From an uncultured Alphaproteobacteria bacterium (GTDB taxonomy: Bacteria > Pseudomonadota > Alphaproteobacteria > Thalassobaculales > Thalassobaculaceae), in the NCBI GenBank assembly GCA_938028645.1, contig CALIMD010000020.1, positions 1-5,572 on the forward strand: 5,572 nucleotides of DNA. Reading direction: 5' to 3'. The notes beneath the pieces were generated by a model. It did no database searches. It had not been told where the DNA came from and saw only the letters and a list, made by a program, of their open reading frames with translations. Positions 1 to 5,049 of the stretch are shown here, one piece after another (position 1 is the first letter of the stretch; the number at the start of each line of letters is the position of its first letter). The position numbers and the translations under genes were made by a program.

Positions 1-203
1 AGGATGTCACCAAGACCCGTATTTATCTTGAAACGCTAGAAGGAATTTTTTCAAATGTTAATAAGGTAATTATTGATAGTGATGTTGGAGGAAATGGAGC
101 TGCCGCTTCGGGAGTTGTTCCATACTTACCTTTACCCGAAATTCAGAAGCGTCAAAGAAGTTCTAGTGGTTCAAGCGGGTCTTCGACAGGGAGTACAAAT
201 TAA
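1..203 (+). CDS. hflK: HflK C-terminal end (partial, 5' end outside window)
   Basis: This is the last 66 codons of HflK, the membrane-anchored SPFH/band-7 protein that pairs with HflC to form the large complex around the FtsH protease in the inner membrane. The frame is read from base 3. It carries the family's C-terminal hallmarks: a helix reading TRIYLETLEGIFSNVNKVII, followed by VVPYLPLPEI. The protein ends in a Ser/Gly-rich low-complexity tail (RSSSGSSGSSTGSTN), which is common at the variable end of HflK. The stop TAA (201-203) shares its last base with the ATG of hflC, so the two are almost certainly translationally coupled. The N-terminal transmembrane helix and most of the SPFH domain lie upstream of the window, so nothing can be said about the start or promoter. 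Confidence 0.93.
   Translation, partial: DVTKTRIYLETLEGIFSNVNKVIIDSDVGGNGAAASGVVPYLPLPEIQKRQRSSSGSSGSSTGSTN
188..193 (+). promoter_or_regulatory. Ribosome binding site of hflC
   Basis: AGGGAG lies inside the last codons of hflK, 9 bases before the hflC ATG at 203. It supports that ATG as the start and independent or coupled initiation at the TAATG junction. Confidence 0.6.
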
Positions 204-1084
204 TGAATAAATTAATTATAGTTGGTGGCGTTGTGCTCGTGATACTTGGCGTAGTAGCTAGTAGTTCTCTTTTTATTGTTGAACAGACGCAACAAGCGAT
301 AGTTCTCTTTTTTGGTAAGCCGCAGAAGACAATTCAGGATCCTGGTCTTTATTTCAAAATACCATTTGGTGAGGAAGTTGTTTACTACGACAAGCGTGTT
401 CTAGATTTAGATCCTCCTAAAGAGCGCATGATTTTGGCCGATCAAAAAAGGCTAGATGTCGACTCTTATGCGCGATATCGAATAACTGACCCATTACTTT
501 TTTATCAAACTACCCGGCGAGTTACGGAGGTTCCAGGTAAACTTAGTCCTATCATAAACTCGTCGTTGAGACGTGTTTTAGGTAACGAGACGCTGCTCGA
601 GATTTTGTCTGGAAAAAGAGCCACCATTATGGTCGATATACAAAAGGCGGTGAATGATGCTGTAATGCGTTTTGGCATGGAGATCGTCGAAGTCAGGGTC
701 CGCCGTGCTGACTATCCTGATGAAACGAGAAGTAATATAGAAAACCGTATGAAATCTGAGCGGGAACGTGAAGCTAAAGAATTTAGAGCCCGCGGTTTCG
801 AAATGGCAGAAGGGATCCGAGCGGATGCAGGTAAACAAAAAATAGTCTTACTTGCTGAGGCACAGAAAAAAGCTGAAACCCTGAGAGGGGAGGGCGATGG
901 TCTGGCGATTAAAATCTATGCAGACGCGTTTGGACAAGATCCTGAATTCTTTGCATTTTACAGATCCATGCAAGCCTATAAAAAATCGATGGACTCACAA
1001 GACACAACAATGGTTTTGTCGCCTAATTCTGACTTTTTCAGGTTCTTTGGCGATATAACTGGCCGTGATATGGGGAAGAAATAA
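203..1084 (+). CDS. hflC: HflC, SPFH-domain modulator of FtsH protease
   Basis: HflC is the partner of HflK. The heteromeric HflKC complex is anchored in the inner membrane, has its bulk in the periplasm and restrains the ATP-dependent FtsH protease. The 293-residue protein shows one N-terminal transmembrane segment (about 4-26), then the SPFH/band-7 domain (about 22-195, including VEQTQQAIVLFFGKP and DPGLYFKIPF). A charged helical, coiled-coil-like stretch follows (about 176-232, with ERMK-type and EREREAKEFRARG sequence and ILRGEGD-like TLRGEGDG). The conserved C-terminal block FFAFYRSMQAYKKSM is followed by TTMVLSPNSDFFRFFG. It is somewhat shorter than the enterobacterial protein (about 334 residues) and similar to many alphaproteobacterial ones. 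The start is set by the TAATG overlap with hflK and the AGGGAG ribosome binding site. No broken motifs are seen. Confidence 0.96.
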   Translation: MNKLIIVGGVVLVILGVVASSSLFIVEQTQQAIVLFFGKPQKTIQDPGLYFKIPFGEEVVYYDKRVLDLDPPKERMILADQKRLDVDSYARYRITDPLLFYQTTRRVTEVPGKLSPIINSSLRRVLGNETLLEILSGKRATIMVDIQKAVNDAVMRFGMEIVEVRVRRADYPDETRSNIENRMKSEREREAKEFRARGFEMAEGIRADAGKQKIVLLAEAQKKAETLRGEGDGLAIKIYADAFGQDPEFFAFYRSMQAYKKSMDSQDTTMVLSPNSDFFRFFGDITGRDMGKK

Positions 1085-1085
1085 C

Positions 1086-1100
1086 AATGGTGTGACCATT
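1086..1100 (+). other. Small perfect inverted repeat after hflC
   Basis: AATGGT and ACCATT form a perfect 6-base stem with a 3-base loop (GTG), starting 2 bases after the hflC stop codon. The following sequence is A-rich rather than T-rich, so this is not an intrinsic terminator for the plus strand. It might be an mRNA 3'-end or processing stem between hflC and the next gene, or chance. Confidence 0.3.
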
Positions 1101-1112
1101 AAATAATAAAAC

Positions 1113-1118
1113 AGGGAT
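1113..1118 (+). promoter_or_regulatory. Ribosome binding site deciding the TTG start of the DUF2065 gene
   Basis: AGGGAT lies 6 bases before the TTG at 1125; its AGGG core ends 8 bases before it. An in-frame TAA at 1107-1109 excludes any longer reading frame, and no ATG or GTG lies between that stop and the TTG. TTG is therefore the only sensible start. Confidence 0.6.
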
Positions 1119-1124
1119 ATCTGT

Positions 1125-1310
1125 TTGGAAGATCTTTTCACCGCATTGGCACTTGTTTTAGTGATAGAGGGGGTATTGTATGCGTTATTTCCAGCAAAAA
1201 TGCGGTACCTAATTTCGAAAATGATAGAGGTTCAAGACACATCCCTAAGGAGGTCGGGAATCCTTGCTGTCTTGCTGGGCGTCGCTTTCGTGTGGTTAAT
1301 CAGAAGCTAG
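1125..1310 (+). CDS. DUF2065 family small membrane protein (YjeT-like)
   Basis: This 61-residue protein resembles the DUF2065 family (E. coli YjeT), whose members are found next to hflKC. The typical N-terminal block is present as LFTALALVLVIEGVLYALFP, followed by a short basic segment and a second block with LRRSGILAVLLGV and a terminal VWLIR. Two hydrophobic segments, about residues 5-22 and 44-59, predict an inner-membrane hairpin. Translation starts at TTG, supported by the ribosome binding site at 1113-1118. The gene lies 40 bases after hflC in the same direction, so it is probably transcribed with hflKC. The biochemical role of the family is not known to me. The location suggests a link with the HflKC-FtsH membrane complex, but that is inference from context only. 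Family assignment is by pattern recognition. Confidence 0.87.
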   Translation: MEDLFTALALVLVIEGVLYALFPAKMRYLISKMIEVQDTSLRRSGILAVLLGVAFVWLIRS

Positions 1311-1353
1311 TCTGGAAGACAACCCCAATAAGAAAGATCATGAATAGTCAGTA

Positions 1354-1382
1354 TTTCAACACCGTTTGGCCATATTTATAGT
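1354..1382 (+). promoter_or_regulatory. Weak candidate promoter for the Do protease gene
   Basis: TATAGT (1377-1382) resembles a -10 element, with a poor -35 candidate TTTCAA (1354-1359) 17 bases upstream. It lies in the 114-base gap between the DUF2065 gene and the protease gene, where a separate stress-inducible promoter would be expected. I did not see a convincing sigma32-type or ECF-type element there. Read-through from the hflKC operon is an equally good explanation. Confidence 0.22.
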
Positions 1383-1410
1383 TTAACTCCGAAACTGGGA
1401 TTCGATTTAC

Positions 1411-1415
1411 AAGGA
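1411..1415 (+). promoter_or_regulatory. Ribosome binding site deciding the start of the Do protease
   Basis: AAGGA ends 9 bases before the ATG at 1425, a normal spacing. The in-frame TTG at 1416 would directly abut this site with no spacer, so the ATG is preferred and the protein is 511 residues long. Confidence 0.65.
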
Positions 1416-1424
1416 TTGGTAACA

Positions 1425-2960
1425 ATGAGTTTGAGTAGTGCTAATAGGCTAGTGAAAATTAGTTTGTATTTGAATAGCATCAAATTTCCGCGACTGAGCG
1501 TCAAGTTGGTCGCTCTTATGTGTATAATACCGTTTGGATTTCTGGAAGCGAAATCACCACCAAACAGCTTCGCCGATTTAGCTGCAAAGCTTCTTCCTTC
1601 TGTGGTCAATATATCAACGATGCAAGCTGTTGAGACTCGTGACGACCCTCGACAAAACATGCCTCAATTTCCACCGGGATCTCCATTCGAGGAATTTTTC
1701 AAAGATTTTATGGAGCGAAACGGTCCAGGCGGAAAAAATGTAGATCCGCGGAGAAAGAGACCGTCAAGAAGAGCTCAGTCTTTAGGTTCTGGTTTTATAA
1801 TAGACAAGGCGGGTATCATCGTTACCAATAACCATGTTATTGCTGGAGCAGACGAAATAAAAGTGCGCCTGCAGGACGATACAGAGTTTGATGCAAAAAT
1901 ATTGGGTCGTGATCCTAAAACAGACATTGCCGTCCTGAAAATTAATCCCCGAAAAACAAAGTTAGTTGCCGTGGAGTTTGGAGATTCAAAAAAATTGCGG
2001 GTCGGCGACTGGGTGATGGCCATTGGCAATCCGTTTGGTCTTGGGGGTACTGTTACCGTTGGAATAGTATCTGCTCGCGGTAGAGATATTAACCAGGGCC
2101 CTTATGACGACTTTATTCAAACGGATGCTTCCATAAACAAAGGCAATTCTGGCGGTCCATTATTTGACTTGGAGGGTAATGTTGTAGGTATTAACACCGC
2201 GATATTTTCTCAAAGTGGTGGATCGGTAGGAATTGGGTTCGCTGTTGCTTCAAGATTAGCAAAGCCTGTGATAGCGCAGTTGAAAGAGTTTGGGAAAACT
2301 CGCAGGGGCTGGTTGGGCGTGCGCATTCAAATGGTCACCGCTGAGATAGCAGAAAGCTTTGGTATGAAAGATGCTTCTGGAGCTTTGGTAGCTGAAGTTT
2401 CTCAAGATGGACCAGCAAAAAAAGCAGGTATTAAACCTGGTGATATAATATTAGAGTTTAATGGGCAAAAAGTGGAGACAATGCGACGTTTGCCAAGAAT
2501 TGTTGCGGAAACTCCCATTGGTATTGACGTCCCAGTCATTTTATGGCGGGGCGGCAAGGAAGTAAAAGTTTCGGCAAGAATAGGGGAACTTAAAGAAGAA
2601 ATAGCGTCAGAAAAATCAACTGCAAAGCCAAGTCAGAAAAGAAATTCGAACGATATTGTTAAGCTAGACGGTTTGGGTTTGGCATTGTCTGAGGCGACTA
2701 AAACCCTGAGAAAGAAATTTTCAATTGAGAAAGACGTTAAGGGTGCGATTGTAGTGGGAGCAGTGCCTGATGGTATTGCCTCACAGATGGGGGTTCGTAT
2801 TGGGGATGTAATTGTGGAGGTGGACCAGAATACAATTACTGGGCCGTCGGAGGTAGTCACCATTATTGGAAATGTACTGAAACAGGGTAAGAAAAAATCG
2901 GTGCTCTTCACCATTAATAGGCAAGGTTCAATTCGATTTATTGGGTTGAAATTGAAATAG
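1425..2960 (+). CDS. degP: Do-family periplasmic serine endoprotease (DegP/HtrA/MucD-like)
   Basis: This is an envelope protease and probable chaperone of the HtrA family (peptidase family S1C), which degrades misfolded periplasmic proteins. Numbering from the ATG at 1425, the 511-residue protein has an export signal with a long basic n-region and hydrophobic core (about 27-42, probable cleavage after FLEA). The mature start follows as SPPNSFADLAAKLLPSVVNIST. The trypsin-like domain carries the intact triad His137 (TNNHVI), Asp167 (DPKTDIAVLKI) and Ser242 (GNSGGPL). Two PDZ domains follow (about 281-387 and 412-508), joined by a Lys/Glu/Ser-rich linker; the first begins RRGWLGVRIQ. Two PDZ domains distinguish it from DegS-type proteases. 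A loop at about 70-118, rich in Pro, Arg and Lys, corresponds to the variable LA loop. The gene follows hflKC-DUF2065 after 114 bases and may have its own promoter. The exact paralogue (DegP, DegQ or MucD type) cannot be told from sequence alone. Confidence 0.95.
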   Translation: MSLSSANRLVKISLYLNSIKFPRLSVKLVALMCIIPFGFLEAKSPPNSFADLAAKLLPSVVNISTMQAVETRDDPRQNMPQFPPGSPFEEFFKDFMERNGPGGKNVDPRRKRPSRRAQSLGSGFIIDKAGIIVTNNHVIAGADEIKVRLQDDTEFDAKILGRDPKTDIAVLKINPRKTKLVAVEFGDSKKLRVGDWVMAIGNPFGLGGTVTVGIVSARGRDINQGPYDDFIQTDASINKGNSGGPLFDLEGNVVGINTAIFSQSGGSVGIGFAVASRLAKPVIAQLKEFGKTRRGWLGVRIQMVTAEIAESFGMKDASGALVAEVSQDGPAKKAGIKPGDIILEFNGQKVETMRRLPRIVAETPIGIDVPVILWRGGKEVKVSARIGELKEEIASEKSTAKPSQKRNSNDIVKLDGLGLALSEATKTLRKKFSIEKDVKGAIVVGAVPDGIASQMGVRIGDVIVEVDQNTITGPSEVVTIIGNVLKQGKKKSVLFTINRQGSIRFIGLKLK

Positions 2961-2991
2961 TTAGGGTTGCTATATCTAGCTATTCTAAAGT

Positions 2992-3894
2992 TTAGTACTT
3001 GTTTATTTCGTTGTCGTGATAGCCTTGAATATATAGTAAGGCTGTCAGATCGCAGTGATTAACCCTAAATGCTGTGGCGGCCTCTACGATTGGTTTTGCC
3101 CGAAAGGCTATACCGATTCCCGCGGACTGCAACATCGGTATATCGTTAGCGCCATCTCCAACGGCGATGGTCTCGTGGATTTTAACATATTGGTTGTTAC
3201 ATATAGAAAACAAAGCTTCTTTTTTGCTTTGGGCATTTAAAATGGGTGTTGATATCTCTCCAGTTATTTTTTTGTCGCTCATTAATAATTGGTTGCCAAG
3301 GTTTATATCGAATCCAACCTTGTTGGCTACGTGCTCTGTTATTTGAGAAAATCCACCAGAAACTAATGCAGTCATTGCGCCTTGAACTTTCATCGTTTTT
3401 ATAAGTTCAAATGCTCCATCGGTTATTTTTATCTTTTCCGAGAGAAACCTGTGTAAAATTGTTTCTGGCTGGCCTCTCAGTAACCTCACGCGTTCCTTCA
3501 GTGCTATTTTGAAATCAATTTCTCCGCGCATAGCTTTTTCGGTTATTACTTCTACCTGACTTTTCAAGCCAGCAATATCTGCTAGATCATCCAAAGACTC
3601 ATTTTCTATGATAGTTGAGTCCATATCAGCTATAAGGAATCTTTTACGTCTTCCCTTTAATTCTTGAACGTTAATATCTACTGGCACTTGATCCAGCCTG
3701 TTTGTTATTTCTTCTCGCGCGACAGACAGTGGAACTTTGTCGAAAACTATATCAACTGCTGTACCTCGAGATAACCAACGCGTTTCGCATGACTGAGACC
3801 CTAATGACTTTAACAGGGTTTCGGTTAAGATAGCATGGTGACTAGTTAGTGGGGCCATACTTTTATTAGCCGTTAATGTAACTACGTATTGCAT
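2992..3894 (-). CDS. serB: Phosphoserine phosphatase
   Basis: SerB hydrolyses O-phosphoserine to serine in the cytoplasm, the last step of serine synthesis. The 300-residue protein has an N-terminal regulatory-like region (about 1-80, beginning MQYVVTLTANKS) and a HAD-superfamily catalytic domain. Motif I is DMDST, with nucleophile Asp90 and acid/base Asp92. Motif II is LVSGGF with Ser179. The motif III lysine is probably Lys224 (QSKKEAL). Motif IV is VGDGANDIPML with Asp247 and Asp251. ENESLDDLADIAG after motif I, including the conserved Glu, is typical of SerB rather than other HAD phosphatases. The start at 3894 gives the N-terminus usual for alphaproteobacterial SerB, although no strong ribosome binding site precedes it. 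It converges on the protease gene (31 bases between stops) and diverges from miaA (31 bases between starts). Confidence 0.96.
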   Translation of the reverse strand: MQYVVTLTANKSMAPLTSHHAILTETLLKSLGSQSCETRWLSRGTAVDIVFDKVPLSVAREEITNRLDQVPVDINVQELKGRRKRFLIADMDSTIIENESLDDLADIAGLKSQVEVITEKAMRGEIDFKIALKERVRLLRGQPETILHRFLSEKIKITDGAFELIKTMKVQGAMTALVSGGFSQITEHVANKVGFDINLGNQLLMSDKKITGEISTPILNAQSKKEALFSICNNQYVKIHETIAVGDGANDIPMLQSAGIGIAFRAKPIVEAATAFRVNHCDLTALLYIQGYHDNEINKY

Positions 3895-3925
3895 AATATT
3901 ACTTTATGGCGCATCGATAGAACCT
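3867..3925. promoter_or_regulatory. Compact divergent control region of serB and miaA
   Basis: Only 31 bases (3895-3925) separate the two start codons, so promoter elements for each gene must reach into the coding sequence of the other. For miaA, CATAAT (3892-3897) is a fair -10 candidate, overlapping the serB start codon, but I see no matching -35. For serB I cannot name convincing elements. Both genes also have poor ribosome binding sites, so leaderless or very short leaders are possible. The placement of elements is inference. Confidence 0.3.
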
Positions 3926-4870
3926 ATGTCCAGTGATAAACAAGAAAATAGATGCATCGTTATTTGTGGTCCTACCGCATCTGGAAAGTCTGCGCTTGCT
4001 ATGAAATTGGCAAATGAATTGACCGGTGAAATAATCAACGCAGATTCAATGCAAGTTTATGATGAACTCAAAATTTTAACCTCTCGACCTAGCACCAGTG
4101 ACACCGAAAATATTCCTCACAATTTATTCGGTATCTGCAAAATGGTTGAGCCCTGTTCTGTAAATATCTGGATTAAATTAGCAAAAAAATCAATTTCCCA
4201 GATCATTGATAAAGGAAGGGTGCCGATAGTATGTGGTGGAACAGGTATGTATATCCACTATTTATCGAAAAGATTGTCCAAAATTCCTGAAATACCTAAC
4301 ACAGTTAGGCTGCAGGCACGCGAAAAACTAAAGGTATTAGGTAATGAAAACTTCAGTAAGGAGTTAATTGAATTGGATCCATTGTTGGGGAATAAAATTC
4401 CAATTGGTGATAGCCAACGATTAACGCGTGCGTGGGAAGTAATGAAAGCGACGGGCCAATCTTTGGCTGTGTGGAACATGGAACCGAATCAAGCCACAGG
4501 GCTAAATTTATATCATGTTTTGCTAATACCTGATCGCGAGACATTGTACCGTATATGTGACCAGAGGTTTTTAGGGTTTATGGATCAGGGCGCAGTAGCC
4601 GAGGCCGAAATGATAAAAAATATGAACCTGGACCCATCGTTACCTGCAATGAAGGCATTGGGTTTATCGCAAATCATAAAGTACTTAGACGGAGAAATGA
4701 ATCTTGATGATGCGATTAAGCAGTCTCAACAAAAAACCCGAAACTATGCAAAGCGGCAAATGACATGGTTTAGAAATCAACTCGAACCAAATTTTTTATA
4801 CACGAAGCCTTATGATGGGAGCATACATCAAGACTTAATAATTGAAGTAAGTAAATTTCTAAATAAATAA
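3926..4870 (+). CDS. miaA: tRNA dimethylallyltransferase (tRNA A37 prenylation)
   Basis: MiaA transfers a dimethylallyl group from dimethylallyl diphosphate to N6 of adenosine 37 in tRNAs that read codons starting with U. This is the first step towards ms2i6A. The 314-residue length matches the family (E. coli 316). Visible motifs are the P-loop GPTASGKS (15-22), NADSMQVYDEL (38-48, with the conserved Asp40 and Gln43), LTSRPS (51-56), VCGGTGMYI (102-110), GDSQRLTRAWEV (161-172) and the C-terminal TRNYAKRQMTWFRNQ (271-285). The ATG at 3926 gives the normal short lead to the P-loop. The upstream ribosome binding site is weak (GATAGAA). The gene is divergent from serB, and the ilv gene follows in the same direction after 179 bases. 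That gap holds its own promoter signals, so operon membership with ilv is doubtful. Confidence 0.97.
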   Translation: MSSDKQENRCIVICGPTASGKSALAMKLANELTGEIINADSMQVYDELKILTSRPSTSDTENIPHNLFGICKMVEPCSVNIWIKLAKKSISQIIDKGRVPIVCGGTGMYIHYLSKRLSKIPEIPNTVRLQAREKLKVLGNENFSKELIELDPLLGNKIPIGDSQRLTRAWEVMKATGQSLAVWNMEPNQATGLNLYHVLLIPDRETLYRICDQRFLGFMDQGAVAEAEMIKNMNLDPSLPAMKALGLSQIIKYLDGEMNLDDAIKQSQQKTRNYAKRQMTWFRNQLEPNFLYTKPYDGSIHQDLIIEVSKFLNK

Positions 4871-4904
4871 TAAAATAGAACTAATATTATAAAAAAATAT
4901 CCAA

Positions 4905-4927
4905 AACTTTCTGAAAGTTATTTATTG
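4905..4927 (+). terminator. Weak candidate terminator after miaA
   Basis: AACTTTC and GAAAGTT (4905-4919) form a perfect inverted repeat around a single T, realistically a 6-base stem with a 3-base loop. It is followed by the T-rich ATTTATTG. It lies 35 bases after the miaA stop. The stem has only two G-C pairs and the T tract is interrupted, so termination would be inefficient. Confidence 0.3.
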
Positions 4928-4955
4928 TTGACTGTTTCTATGGAATTAGTGTAAT
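4928..4955 (+). promoter_or_regulatory. Candidate sigma70-type promoter of the acetolactate synthase gene
   Basis: TTGACT (4928-4933) matches the -35 consensus at five of six bases. TGTAAT (4950-4955) matches the -10 consensus at five of six, with a 16-base spacer. The -10 mismatch is at the important second position, which weakens it. Transcription would start near 4962, giving a leader of roughly 88 bases before the ATG at 5050. This is the best promoter-like match I noticed in the noncoding parts of the window. Confidence 0.45.
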
Positions 4956-4965
4956 TGATCACACT
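4948..4965 (+). promoter_or_regulatory. 18-base near-palindrome over the ilv -10 element, possible operator
   Basis: AGTGTAATTGATCACACT consists of two 8-base arms that are inverted repeats with one mismatch around a central TG. It overlaps the candidate -10 and the expected transcription start, which is where a repressor would block RNA polymerase. The right arm contains TCACA, as in CRP-type sites, but the left arm does not match that consensus at the right spacing. I cannot name the regulator. Confidence 0.35.
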
Positions 4966-4974
4966 TTTTGATTA

Positions 4975-5006
4975 GCGAATTTTTCGCGGGAAAAGTGTAT
5001 ATTCGC
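4975..5006 (+). other. Leader hairpin upstream of the acetolactate synthase gene
   Basis: GCGAAT (4975-4980) is complementary to ATTCGC (5001-5006). Immediately inside it, TTTTC (4981-4985) pairs with GAAAA (4990-4994) around a GCGG loop, leaving a 6-base bulge (4995-5000) on the 3' side. The hairpin lies in the predicted mRNA leader and is followed by eight As, not Ts, so it is not an intrinsic terminator. A role in attenuation, translation control or mRNA stability is possible but unproven. Confidence 0.35.
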
Positions 5007-5049
5007 AAAAAAAACATTCGAATTTATATGGCAAAAGAGATTAGTTAAC

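Noticed and set aside
1416..1424. TTG at 1416 as the start of the Do protease
   Set aside because: It directly abuts the AAGGA ribosome binding site with no spacer, whereas the in-frame ATG at 1425 has normal spacing.
1376..1660. Open frame of 94 codons on the minus strand over the start of the Do protease gene
   Set aside because: It lies antisense to the signal peptide and early mature part of a clearly real gene, resembles no family I know, and is best explained as a shadow frame.
2956..2984. AATAG and CTATT plus GCTA and TAGC as a bidirectional terminator between the protease gene and serB
   Set aside because: The pairs are short, separated by an unpaired bulge, and no T tract follows on either strand. 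Termination in this 31-base convergent gap is expected but not visible as a classical hairpin.
3055..3346. Two overlapping plus-strand open frames of 61 and 90 codons
   Set aside because: Both lie antisense to the catalytic domain of serB, including its motif IV region, and have no recognisable product or ribosome binding site.
4258..4544. Two minus-strand open frames within miaA
   Set aside because: They are antisense to conserved MiaA motifs and show no family resemblance; they are shadow frames.
4948..4972. FNR or CRP site in the ilv promoter
   Set aside because: The two TTGAT words (4955 and 4968) are direct, not inverted, repeats, and the TGTGA half needed for CRP at the proper spacing from TCACA is absent.
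4975..5014. Leader hairpin plus the A8 tract as an intrinsic terminator
   Set aside because: On the plus strand the hairpin is followed by As, not Ts. On the minus strand the T tract precedes rather than follows the hairpin.
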